This document shows, piece by piece, positions 1-5,911 of a stretch of DNA of 6,677 nt; within the stretch, counting starts at the first letter, position 1, and each line of letters begins with the position of its first letter. The notes below the pieces were generated by a model, which worked only from the letters and a program-made list of their open reading frames with translations, was not told where the DNA came from and did no database searches. The position numbers and the translations under genes were made by a program. Source of the DNA: Rhodospirillales bacterium Alpha_05 (GTDB lineage: Bacteria; Pseudomonadota; Alphaproteobacteria; Rhodospirillales; Rhodospirillaceae). Where the stretch lies: contig LUYR01000287.1 in assembly GCA_001603335.1 (NCBI GenBank), forward strand, positions 1 through 6,677, in the 5' to 3' direction.

Positions 1-765
1 AAGCTCGACGAACGCCCCCCGGGCCGCCAGCCGATCGACACCCGCCTCGTCGCCCTCTCCCGCCTCCCCGAAGTCGTGGAGGCGGTGCGCCGCGCCGTCG
101 CCGCCGGGCGGCAGGCGTATTGGGTCTGCCCGCTGGTGGAGGAGGCCGAGGAGGTGCCGCTGACCTCGGTGGAGGAGCGCGGCCTTGCGCTCGCGAGCGT
201 GCTCGGCCCCGATGCCGTCGGCGTGATCCACGGCCGGATGAAGGGGCCGGAACGCGACGCGGCGATGCAGGACTTCCTTGAGCGCAAAACCAGCGTCCTG
301 GTGGCGACGACGGTGATCGAGGTCGGCGTCGACGTGCCGAATGCCAGCATCATCATCATCGAGCACGCCGAACGTTTCGGCCTCGCACAGCTGCACCAGC
401 TGCGCGGCCGCGTCGGGCGCGGCGCGGCGGCGTCGACCTGCCTGCTGTTGTATGGAAACTTGGGGGAGACGGCGCAGGCGCGGCTCACCACTCTGCGCGA
501 CACCGACGACGGCTTCGCCATCGCCGAGGCGGACTTGCGCCTGCGCGGCGCGGGAGAACTCCTCGGCACGCGGCAGAGCGGCATGCCCGAGTTCCGCGTC
601 GCCGACCTCGCGCAGCACGCCGACCTTCTCGAAATCGCTCGGGTCGACGCGCGGCGGATTCTCGACGCCGACCCCGAGATCAACGGCCCCCGCGGTCAGG
701 CGCTCAGGACTTTGCTGTATCTTTTTGCACGGGACGCGGTGGTTGCGACTCTGCGGTCGGGCTGA
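1..765 (+). CDS. recG: ATP-dependent DNA helicase RecG, C-terminal part (5' truncated by window edge)
   Basis: RecG remodels stalled replication forks and branches Holliday junctions in the cytoplasm, using a superfamily 2 helicase motor. Only the last 254 residues are present: the frame is open from base 1 with no start, and ends at TGA 763-765; the family is usually about 690 aa, so roughly the first 430 residues lie upstream. Visible in order are KLDERPPGRQPIDT at the window start (typical of the RecG helicase core), motif IV-like YWVCPLVEE, GRMKG, the motif V region VATTVIEVGVDVPNAS, the arginine-finger motif VI QLRGRVGRG, and the RecG-specific TRG region (LRDTDDGFAIAEADLRLRG, then ELLGTRQSG). 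The GTG at 76 is an internal valine, not a start. The tail LLYLFARDAVVATLRSG looks like a normal RecG C-terminus, so the gene is intact here even though its last 62 bp overlap the convergent DUF502 gene. The identification is secure. Confidence 0.97.
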   Translation, partial: KLDERPPGRQPIDTRLVALSRLPEVVEAVRRAVAAGRQAYWVCPLVEEAEEVPLTSVEERGLALASVLGPDAVGVIHGRMKGPERDAAMQDFLERKTSVLVATTVIEVGVDVPNASIIIIEHAERFGLAQLHQLRGRVGRGAAASTCLLLYGNLGETAQARLTTLRDTDDGFAIAEADLRLRGAGELLGTRQSGMPEFRVADLAQHADLLEIARVDARRILDADPEINGPRGQALRTLLYLFARDAVVATLRSG

Positions 766-1507
766 GTTCTTTCGGCTCGGTCACCGCCGCCGCGGCGAGC
801 TTGACGCGGCGCACGTCCTTCGGTCGCCGGTCGGGCGGCACGACGATACCGCCGGAGATCACCATCTTGATCCCCTCCTCCACCGTCATGGTGAGCGGAA
901 TCACGTCGGCGCGCGGCACGAACAGCAGGAACCCGGAGGTCGGGTTCGGCGTCGTCGGCAGGAACACGTTGACCACTTCGTCGGCGGTGAGGCTCTGCAC
1001 CTCGCCCTCGGTGACGCCGCTAATGAAGCCGAGCGCCCAAATGCCACGGCGCGGATACTCCACCAGCACGCACTGGCGAAATGCCGAGGACTGCTGCGAC
1101 AGCACGCTCTCGAACAGCTGCTTCAAGGCGCTGTAGATGCCGCGGATCACCGGCATGCGGTTGAGAATGCTCTCGCCCCAGCTCAGCATCAGCCGCCCCA
1201 CCAGCCCCGCCGCGAGCGCGCCGACGAGGGTGAGGAAGACCAGCAGCACGAGCACGCCGAAGCCCGGAATGTTGAAGTCGAGATAGGTGCTCGGGCTGTA
1301 ACGCGGCGGCAGGATCGAGCCGACCTGACCGTCGACGAAGGTGATGAACAGCCATGCGAGGTAGAAGGTCAGACCCGCGGGCGCGGTGACCAGAATGCCA
1401 GCGAGGAAATAGCCCCGCATCCGCCCGAGCAGCGACGGCTTCTTGAGCTTCTTGCGGACGGGTTTCTTCTGCGGCGGCCGCTTGGCGCCGGACGGCGGAG
1501 CACTCAT
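704..1507 (-). CDS. DUF502 family inner-membrane protein
   Basis: This 267-aa protein has the DUF502 pattern; the molecular function of that family is not established. The N-terminus (residues 1-31) is very rich in Lys/Arg, followed by a hydrophobic segment at about 32-58 (GYFLAGILVTAPAGLTFYLA) and a second at about 82-107 (VLVLLVFLTLVGALAAG). The basic tail predicts a cytoplasmic N-terminus. Between and after these come the family-typical motif NRMPVIRGIYSALKQLFE (about 116-133) and a soluble, beta-rich half containing EVVNVFLPTTPNPTSGFLLFVP. The last ~35 residues after VPPDRRPKDVRRVKLAA are low-complexity and probably disordered. Start is ATG 1505-1507, preceded on the minus strand by AGGA nine bases upstream (plus-strand TCCT 1517-1520). 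It ends at TGA 704-706, inside the 3' end of recG. DUF502 genes sit beside recG in other alphaproteobacteria as far as I recall, but I cannot verify that here. Confidence 0.93.
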   Translation of the reverse strand: MSAPPSGAKRPPQKKPVRKKLKKPSLLGRMRGYFLAGILVTAPAGLTFYLAWLFITFVDGQVGSILPPRYSPSTYLDFNIPGFGVLVLLVFLTLVGALAAGLVGRLMLSWGESILNRMPVIRGIYSALKQLFESVLSQQSSAFRQCVLVEYPRRGIWALGFISGVTEGEVQSLTADEVVNVFLPTTPNPTSGFLLFVPRADVIPLTMTVEEGIKMVISGGIVVPPDRRPKDVRRVKLAAAAVTEPKELSPTAESQPPRPVQKDTAKS

Positions 1508-1516
1508 GCGTTAACA

Positions 1517-1520
1517 TCCT
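1517..1520 (-). promoter_or_regulatory. Ribosome binding site of the DUF502 gene
   Basis: On the minus strand this reads AGGA, nine bases before the ATG at 1507. It supports that start over the nearby alternative frames. Confidence 0.6.
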
Positions 1521-1547
1521 AAAGGGATCGACCGGCGCAAACCCCTG

Positions 1548-1582
1548 AGCGCCAACCCGGTGGCGTGTTCCCCAGCGCCACC
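1548..1582. repeat. Overlapping inverted repeats capable of two alternative hairpins
   Basis: AGCGCCA occurs as a direct repeat at 1548-1554 and 1574-1580, and between the copies lies its near complement GGTGGCG (1559-1565). Two mutually exclusive stems are therefore possible: CGCCA 1550-1554 with TGGCG 1561-1565 (5 bp, 6-nt loop), or GGTGGCG 1559-1565 with CGCCACC 1576-1582 (7 bp, 10-nt loop). The site lies 50-84 bp before the NUDIX start, in the only sizeable non-coding region of the window. It could be an operator or a leader structure, or a chance feature of GC-rich DNA; no run of T follows it, so it is not a standard terminator. Confidence 0.4.
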
Positions 1583-1615
1583 AGGGCCTATATCGGGCAG
1601 ATCATACGATACGGC

Positions 1616-1621
1616 AAGGAA
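1616..1621 (+). promoter_or_regulatory. Ribosome binding site that sets the NUDIX start
   Basis: AAGGAA lies ten bases before ATG 1632. The upstream in-frame GTG at 1560 has no comparable site and would add 24 residues of non-conserved sequence, so 1632 is preferred. Confidence 0.65.
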
Positions 1622-1631
1622 ACCTGACCAG

Positions 1632-2099
1632 ATGCGACAGCGCGCGGTGCCGGAATTTCGCAAAACCGCCTCACCCCCGGTGGCGGCGGTGAGTGCGCTG
1701 GTGATCTCGCGCCGCCGCGTGCTTCTGGTGCGGCGCGCCCATCCGCCGCTGTTGCGCGAGTGGTCGCTCCCGGGTGGACGAATCGAGCCGGGGGAAACCG
1801 CCGCCGCCGCGCTCCGCCGCGAACTTGCCGAGGAAACCGGGCTGAGGGCCCTCTGCGCGGTGGCCTTCACCCGCGTCGAGGTCGGGCGCGGGCGGCGAAT
1901 ATTTCGCCTCACCTGCTTCCGCGTCGTCGCGTGGTCGGGGCGCGCCCGTGCCGCCGACGACGCACTCGCGTTTCAATGGGTTCCGCTCCGCCGCGTGCGC
2001 GGCATGATCCATCGCGCCCAAACCCTGCGGGTGATCGCCGACGGCGCGCGCATCCCGCGCCACAGCAGAAGGCGTTGCATCCCGACCCGCATTGGCTAG
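1632..2099 (+). CDS. NUDIX hydrolase
   Basis: The product is a 155-aa soluble protein of the NUDIX superfamily, which hydrolyses nucleoside diphosphates linked to another group, such as ADP-ribose, oxidised dNTPs or NADH. The NUDIX box is complete at residues 49-71: G49, E55, then R63-E64-L65 and E67-E68-x-G70, matching Gx5Ex7REUxEExGU, so the metal-binding catalytic glutamates are present. The preceding strand VAAVSALVISRRRVLLVRRA and the segment LLREWSLPGG are typical of compact ADP-ribose-pyrophosphatase-like members. The substrate cannot be read from the sequence. The C-terminal ~20 residues are unusually arginine-rich (HSRRRCIPTRIG). ATG 1632 with AAGGAA is chosen over GTG 1560. The stop TAG 2097-2099 lies 32 bp before the next gene on the same strand, so the two are probably co-transcribed. 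Assignment to the superfamily is firm; the specific activity is unknown. Confidence 0.93.
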   Translation: MRQRAVPEFRKTASPPVAAVSALVISRRRVLLVRRAHPPLLREWSLPGGRIEPGETAAAALRRELAEETGLRALCAVAFTRVEVGRGRRIFRLTCFRVVAWSGRARAADDALAFQWVPLRRVRGMIHRAQTLRVIADGARIPRHSRRRCIPTRIG

Positions 2100-2115
2100 T
2101 ATGGCGCGCACCAAC

Positions 2116-2120
2116 GGAGA
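2116..2120 (+). promoter_or_regulatory. Ribosome binding site of the small membrane protein gene
   Basis: GGAGA is eleven bases before ATG 2132. It touches the alternative in-frame ATG at 2120, which is too close for that codon to be the start, and so argues for 2132. Confidence 0.5.
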
Positions 2121-2131
2121 TGGGATCGACA

Positions 2132-2335
2132 ATGCTGCTTTTGGGACGAGTTCTGTTCGTGGTCGGGTTCTCCGGTCTCGCGCTGCAAATCGCGGAATCC
2201 TGGTTTGGCTTCACCGGCCTGCCGATCGACAACAAGCACATGACCAACGCCATGCTGTGGTGGATGGTGTGCGGCGGCATGGCCGCCGGGGGCGTGACGC
2301 TGATGAAGCGCAACAGCCCCGACGACCAGGACTAA
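2132..2335 (+). CDS. Small two-helix membrane protein (67 aa), function unknown
   Basis: I do not recognise the family. The predicted product is 67 aa and consists almost wholly of two hydrophobic stretches, at about residues 2-20 (LLLGRVLFVVGFSGLALQI) and 38-58 (TNAMLWWMVCGGMAAGGVTL). A short polar link (GFTGLPIDNKHMTN) joins them and the tail MKRNSPDDQD is charged. The second helix has a WWMVCGG cluster and small-residue (Gly/Ala) spacing that could support helix packing. The coding case rests on the SD-preceded ATG, the clear two-helix hydropathy and a tidy fit between the NUDIX gene (32 bp upstream) and the convergent deacetylase gene. Its TAA stop (2333-2335) interlocks with the TAG stop of the deacetylase gene. 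It could act with the NUDIX gene or just share its transcript; no function can be inferred. Confidence 0.75.
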   Translation: MLLLGRVLFVVGFSGLALQIAESWFGFTGLPIDNKHMTNAMLWWMVCGGMAAGGVTLMKRNSPDDQD

Positions 2336-3222
2336 CCCTCCACGAACCGCGCGATCCGCCGCCCCTCGCGGGCGACGTCCTCGAGGTAGGCGGCGGACGA
2401 AAGATAGGCGAACTCCTTGACCCGCGCCTCGGCCAGGGTGGAGCGCGCGCGCAACGTGGCGTCGGCGTGGCCCGGGTGGCAGAAGATCAGCGGTCGCGTC
2501 GGGCGACGGCCGAAATCGCCGAGAAACTTCCGAAACAAACGACCATAGGGCGCGTCGAGGCCGAAGTTGTACGCGCCGCGCAGGCTGTCGTTGTGCGGCA
2601 GTCCGGCGCGGCGCGTCATCGCTGCGTGACGGAGGCCGATATTGGCGAGGATCGTCGCCTTGACCGGATCGACACCGCGCCGGAAGATCGTGGCGAGCGG
2701 CTCGGTGATGGTGCGCATGCCGCACCGATACGCGTAGCGCTCGACCACCTCTTGCATCAAAAGCGCGCGAATCACCGGAAACGCGTGGACGTGCTGGTGG
2801 CCGTCGACGAACGCGGGCGGCGCACCGTAGGCGTCCTCGAAGGCGTCGAACTGCGCCTTGATCTCGGCGGCGATCTCGTCGCGCGGCAAGGCGCGGAGCT
2901 TCGCGGCGCGCAGCACCGTCGCCAGACCGGGCATCAAGCCGTCCTTGGCGAAGCGCGGCATCGGCGTCAGCGGCTCGTGATCGGTGAGGGTCAGATGCAG
3001 GCCGATGTCGGCGCCGGAGCGGTCGGCCAGGGCGCGCAATTCGGGCGCGCGCTGCCGCCATTCGGGAAATCCGGTCATCGCCGTGGTGGCGCGCAACCGG
3101 CCTTCGTCGATCAACGTTTCGATCGCGTCGCACACGCCGTGGGAAATTCCGTAGTCGTCGGCACAGACGATCATCGCGCCCGATGTCTCCGCTTTCCCTG
3201 CCGGGGGATTTTCGATTACCAT
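2332..3222 (-). CDS. ChbG/YdjC (HpnK) family carbohydrate deacetylase
   Basis: This 296-aa protein belongs to the YdjC family of metal-dependent sugar deacetylases, which remove acetyl groups from N-acetyl-hexosamines: ChbG on diacetylchitobiose, HpnK in hopanoid synthesis, NaxD on lipid-linked N-acetylgalactosamine. Visible motifs are ADDYG at 21-25 (aspartates for metal and catalysis), GLHLTLT at 74-80, DGHQHVH at 140-146 (metal-binding histidines) and a late FCHPGHAD at 247-254. All expected key residues appear to be present, and the length is normal. No signal peptide is seen, so it should act in the cytoplasm. ATG 3222 has GAAGG six bases upstream (minus strand); a second candidate is M17 (ATG 3174), closer to the usual family N-terminus. 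It is divergent from a GtrB-like GT gene with only 29 bp between, which suggests a shared role with the glycosylation genes, possibly on a polyprenyl-linked amino sugar (inference). Family is firm, substrate unknown. Confidence 0.92.
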   Translation of the reverse strand: MVIENPPAGKAETSGAMIVCADDYGISHGVCDAIETLIDEGRLRATTAMTGFPEWRQRAPELRALADRSGADIGLHLTLTDHEPLTPMPRFAKDGLMPGLATVLRAAKLRALPRDEIAAEIKAQFDAFEDAYGAPPAFVDGHQHVHAFPVIRALLMQEVVERYAYRCGMRTITEPLATIFRRGVDPVKATILANIGLRHAAMTRRAGLPHNDSLRGAYNFGLDAPYGRLFRKFLGDFGRRPTRPLIFCHPGHADATLRARSTLAEARVKEFAYLSSAAYLEDVAREGRRIARFVEG

Positions 3223-3251
3223 GCGCCACCTTCAGCCGGAGTTTCCTCAAG
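3223..3251. promoter_or_regulatory. Very short divergent start region between deacetylase and GT2 genes
   Basis: Only 29 bp separate the two start codons. It holds the minus-strand SD GAAGG (plus CCTTC 3229-3233) and the plus-strand SD GGAG (3238-3241). Two full promoters cannot fit, so at least one promoter must lie within the opposing coding sequence. No convincing -35/-10 pair was found. Confidence 0.5.
3238..3241 (+). promoter_or_regulatory. Ribosome binding site that sets the GT2 start
   Basis: GGAG, ten bases before ATG 3252, supports that start over the in-frame ATG at 3183. Confidence 0.55.
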
Positions 3252-4277
3252 ATGCGCACTGCGCAGCCCTTGGCTTCGAATTCGCAGGATCAGCGTCGGC
3301 GCACGAGCGACCGCACCCTCGACCTGCTGTCCGTCGTGATCCCGTGTTATAACGAATCCGACGGGTTAGACACACTTTATGCAGCCCTGACGCCGGTGCT
3401 CGAGAGCATCGCGCCGCGACACGAGATCATCCTTGTCGACGACGGCAGCCGCGACGACACCTTCACTGTAGCGCGAAGGCTGGCCGCTGCCGACTCCCGC
3501 GTCAAGGCCGTCCGCTTCGCCCGCAACTTCGGCAAGGAGGCGGGGATGGCCGCCGGCCTGCGCGAGGCACGAGGCGACGCGGTGTTGCTGATGGACGCCG
3601 ACCTCCAGCATCCACCAGCGGTGATTCCCGACATGGTCGCGCGCTGGCGCGACGGCATCGACATGGTGATCGCGGTGCGCCGCGACCGGGGCACCGATTC
3701 GTGGCCGCGGCGGATGATCAGCCTCGCCTACTACCGGATTTTCCAGGCGATGTCGGAAGTGCGGATTCCGCGCGGCGCGGGCGATTTCCGTCTGTTCGAC
3801 CGGGTGGTGGTGGATGCGATCGTCGCCCTGCCCGAGCGCAACCGCTTCATGAAGGGCATCACCAGCTGGGTCGGCTTCCGCCAGGAGTGCCTGCCCTTCG
3901 ACGTCGGCGTGCGCGCCACCGGGCGCTCGGCCTGGGGGCTGCTGGGCCTGGTGCGCTACGCGTGGGACGGCCTCACCTCGTTCTCGACCCTGCCGCTTCG
4001 GATCTGGTCGGTGCTCGGCATCATCATCGCCGGGTTCGCCGCGCTCTACGGCATCTGGCTGGTGGTGCGGACGACGGTGTTCGGCATCGACGTTCCCGGC
4101 TACGCGTCGCTGATGGTCTCGACCCTGTTCCTCGGCGGCGTGCAGTTGATCTCGCTCGGGGTGCTCGGCGAATACGTCGGCCGAATCTTCCTTGAAGTGA
4201 AGAAGCGGCCGATCTACCTGATCGCCGACCGGGTCGGCCTCGACGAGACCGACCCCAACGCCGACGGGAGCGACTGA
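3252..4277 (+). CDS. GtrB/DPMS-like family 2 glycosyltransferase (polyprenyl-phosphate sugar synthase)
   Basis: This 341-aa protein fits the bactoprenol glucosyltransferase (GtrB)/ArnC/dolichol-phosphate-mannose-synthase branch of GT2. These enzymes transfer a sugar from a nucleotide donor to undecaprenyl phosphate at the cytoplasmic face. Motifs in order: LSVVIPCYNES (26-36), ILVDDGSRDDT (60-70), the metal-binding DADLQHP (115-121), DFRLFDR (178-184) and ERNRFMKGITSWVGF (195-209). Two C-terminal membrane helices follow at about 251-272 and 283-306, then GEYVGRIFLEVKKRP (306-320), a typical tail of this group. The start ATG 3252 has GGAG ten bases upstream; an earlier in-frame ATG at 3183 would run into the divergent deacetylase gene and add no conserved sequence. 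The first ~24 residues are polar and not conserved. It ends 2 bp before the next gene, so translation is probably coupled. The sugar cannot be told from sequence. Confidence 0.94.
   Translation: MRTAQPLASNSQDQRRRTSDRTLDLLSVVIPCYNESDGLDTLYAALTPVLESIAPRHEIILVDDGSRDDTFTVARRLAAADSRVKAVRFARNFGKEAGMAAGLREARGDAVLLMDADLQHPPAVIPDMVARWRDGIDMVIAVRRDRGTDSWPRRMISLAYYRIFQAMSEVRIPRGAGDFRLFDRVVVDAIVALPERNRFMKGITSWVGFRQECLPFDVGVRATGRSAWGLLGLVRYAWDGLTSFSTLPLRIWSVLGIIIAGFAALYGIWLVVRTTVFGIDVPGYASLMVSTLFLGGVQLISLGVLGEYVGRIFLEVKKRPIYLIADRVGLDETDPNADGSD
4266..4270 (+). promoter_or_regulatory. Ribosome binding site of the GT-C gene, inside the GT2 3' end
   Basis: GGGAG lies nine bases before GTG 4280 and twelve before the next codon, also GTG (4283). 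It sits within the last codons of the upstream gene, as expected for translational coupling. Confidence 0.5.
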
Positions 4278-4279
4278 GG

Positions 4280-5911
4280 GTGGTGTTTTCCCGTATTCTC
4301 GCGTTCGTGCGGGCCAAGCCGGGCCGCAGCGCCAGCATCGCGGTGTTCGCGATTCTTACGATCATCGCGCTGGTGACCTACCGCAGCTACGGCATCTCGA
4401 ACGACGAGGAGGTCCAGCAGACCTACGGCGAACTGCTGCTGCGCTTCTACGCCAGCGGCTTCACCGACGACAACGCCTTCCACTACCGCAACCTCTATCT
4501 CTACGGCGGCCTTTTCGACCTCGTCGCGGCCGGGATCGGCCAGCACCTCGCGATGCCGACCTACGAATGGCGACACCTGCTCTCGGCGATCGTCGGGTTG
4601 ATCGGCATGTGGGGCACCTGGCGCCTCACCCGCCTGCTCTCCTCCGACGCCTGGGGCTGCTTCGCGGTGGTCCTGCTCGCCGCCACCGGCTCCTGGTGGG
4701 GGCCGCTGTTCAACGAAACCAAGGACATCTCGTTTGCCGCCGCGATGATCTGGGTGACCTACTATTCCGCCCGGATCGCGCCCCAACTGCCGAACCCGCG
4801 CTTGCGCCACGTCATCGGCCTCGGCGCAGCGCTCGGCTGCGCGCTCGGGCTGCGCATCGTCGCGGTCTACGCCGGGCTCGAACTCGCGGTGCTGGTGATC
4901 GTCGCGGCCATAGCGCTCAACGACGGCCCGGTCGCAATCCTCAAGCGCCTCGGCCTCAGCGTCCTGCGCCTGCTGCCCGCGGGCGGCGTCGCGCTCGCGA
5001 TCATGGCAGTGGCGTGGCCCTGGTCGGTGTTCGCGCCGCTCAACGTACTGGTCGCGATCGACACCTTCTCGCGCTTCCCGATCAACATGTTCACCCGCCT
5101 CGATGGCGTGGCGATGAAGGCGGCGAACGTGCCGCGCTGGTACCTGCCCATCTATCTGCTGGTGCGCCTGCCCGAACTCAGTCTGGTCGGCATCGTGATC
5201 GGCGCGGTGGCGGGCGCGATCCGTTCGATGCGGCGCAGCGTCGAGGGCCTGCACGCGCTGCGCCTGCTGCCGGTGATTCTCGCCGTGGCGGTGCCGCTCG
5301 GCCACGCGATCCTGACCAAGCCGGTGCTCTACAACGGCATCCGCCACTACATGTTTTTGCTGCCGCCGATCACCGTGCTCGCCACCGTGGGCCTGCGCGC
5401 AGCGTATCTGTTGATCTCGGACCGTGCGGGCAAGCGCGCCGGGCAGGCCTTCGCCGGGGTTTGCGGCGCGGCGTGGCTCTATCACGCGATCGTGCTGGTG
5501 ATCCTCCACCCCTACGAAACCGTCGCCTACAACGCTTTCGCCGGGGGGGTTTCGGGCGCGGTGGGGAAATATGAGTTCGACTACCACGGCAACTCGATCC
5601 GCGAGGCGGCGATCCGCCTCAGCCAGGTCGTCGCGGAGGAGGAAGAGAACGGCCATCGCGATCCGCGCTTCGGACCGCCCTATCGCGTCGCGGTGTGCGC
5701 CGAGTTGATCCAGGCGGACGAATACCTGTCGTCGACCTTCCGCGTCACCACCAACTGGCTGAATGCCGACTTCTTCATCGCGCCGATCCAGGACGGTTGC
5801 GAGAACGTGCTGGTGGGGAATCCGATCATCACCATCGAGCGCATGGGTGCCACCATCGGCGTGGTCAAGGACCGCCGCTACCTCACCCGCGGCGCGGCGC
5901 AGACGCCATGA
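4280..5911 (+). CDS. GT-C fold integral membrane glycosyltransferase (family 39/ArnT-like)
   Basis: This 543-aa polytopic inner-membrane protein resembles the GT39/PMT/ArnT group, which use polyprenyl-phosphate sugars as donors on the periplasmic side. After the first helix (about 18-37) comes the acidic first-loop motif SNDEEVQQTYGE (40-51), where GT-C enzymes carry their catalytic Asp/Glu. A second loop contains FNETKDISF (144-152), similar to the NPKDxPF motif of related enzymes. About ten hydrophobic segments follow up to about residue 408. The C-terminal ~135 residues, from HPYET (410-414), are soluble and contain FAGGVSGAVGKYEFDYHGNS, a motif I associate with a subset of these proteins. 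Start is GTG 4280 (GTG 4283 is also possible), 2 bp after the GT2 stop. The stop overlaps the next start as ATGA (5908-5911). It is probably the transfer enzyme for the sugar activated by the upstream GT2. Acceptor and sugar are unknown. Confidence 0.88.
   Translation: MVFSRILAFVRAKPGRSASIAVFAILTIIALVTYRSYGISNDEEVQQTYGELLLRFYASGFTDDNAFHYRNLYLYGGLFDLVAAGIGQHLAMPTYEWRHLLSAIVGLIGMWGTWRLTRLLSSDAWGCFAVVLLAATGSWWGPLFNETKDISFAAAMIWVTYYSARIAPQLPNPRLRHVIGLGAALGCALGLRIVAVYAGLELAVLVIVAAIALNDGPVAILKRLGLSVLRLLPAGGVALAIMAVAWPWSVFAPLNVLVAIDTFSRFPINMFTRLDGVAMKAANVPRWYLPIYLLVRLPELSLVGIVIGAVAGAIRSMRRSVEGLHALRLLPVILAVAVPLGHAILTKPVLYNGIRHYMFLLPPITVLATVGLRAAYLLISDRAGKRAGQAFAGVCGAAWLYHAIVLVILHPYETVAYNAFAGGVSGAVGKYEFDYHGNSIREAAIRLSQVVAEEEENGHRDPRFGPPYRVAVCAELIQADEYLSSTFRVTTNWLNADFFIAPIQDGCENVLVGNPIITIERMGATIGVVKDRRYLTRGAAQTP

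Larger units (their letters stand above)
1508..1631. promoter_or_regulatory. Divergent intergenic region between the DUF502 and NUDIX genes
   Basis: These 124 bp separate the divergent starts at 1507 (minus) and 1632 (plus) and must hold the promoters for both sides if each is transcribed from here. The region is visibly less GC-rich near both ends (GTTAACATCCTAAAGG near 1510-1524; CTATATC at 1588-1594; GATCATACGATAC around 1600-1612). TATATC at 1589-1594 could serve as a -10 for the NUDIX gene, but no convincing -35 lies 16-18 bp upstream. No promoter can be fixed by eye. The hairpin-forming repeats at 1548-1582 are the only clear structure. Confidence 0.45.

Noticed and set aside
350..361. 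Four tandem ATC triplets
   Set aside because: They encode Ile-Ile-Ile-Ile in the conserved hydrophobic strand of RecG before EHAERFG and need no repeat explanation.
788..797. 10-bp palindrome CGCCGCGGCG
   Set aside because: It lies in the alanine-rich DUF502 coding tail and is expected from runs of GCC/GCG codons; no T-run follows to make a terminator.
341..1522. Long + strand open frame (393 codons) crossing the recG end and running antisense to DUF502
   Set aside because: It is out of frame with recG and antisense to a convincing membrane protein. Its product is rich in Arg/His/Ala/Gln with no recognisable motif, as expected from GC-rich shadow frames.
1560..1631. GTG 1560 as start of the NUDIX gene
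   Set aside because: The added 24 residues look non-coding and overlap the hairpin region, while ATG 1632 has AAGGAA at good spacing.
3193..3219. Possible sigma-70-like promoter (TTTCCC, 15-bp gap, GATTAC) for the GT2 gene
   Set aside because: The match to consensus is poor and the spacing slightly short; similar matches can be found elsewhere by chance.
2332..3222. Specific naming of the deacetylase as HpnK (hopanoid biosynthesis) or ChbG (chitobiose use)
   Set aside because: No hopanoid or chitobiose genes are in the window. The neighbours are lipid-linked glycosylation genes, so only the family name is supported.
3183..3251. Upstream in-frame ATG (3183) as start of the GT2 gene
   Set aside because: It would overlap the divergent deacetylase start by 40 bp and add non-conserved residues, whereas ATG 3252 has GGAG ten bases upstream.
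2096..3259. Minus-strand open frame (387 codons) in another frame over the deacetylase gene
   Set aside because: It is extremely arginine-rich, has no motif, and shares the strand with the real gene in a different frame.
2092..3339. Long + strand open frame (415 codons) antisense to the deacetylase gene
   Set aside because: The opposite strand carries a full YdjC-family enzyme with its catalytic motifs. The antisense product is Arg/Gly/Asp-rich without domain features.
4214..5656. Minus-strand open frame (480 codons) antisense to the GT-C gene
   Set aside because: The length is striking, but the product is dominated by Arg, Asp, His, Gln and Ala with repeats of such residues, typical of the complement of GC-rich membrane-protein codons. 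The sense strand has clear GT-C motifs and tight operon spacing.
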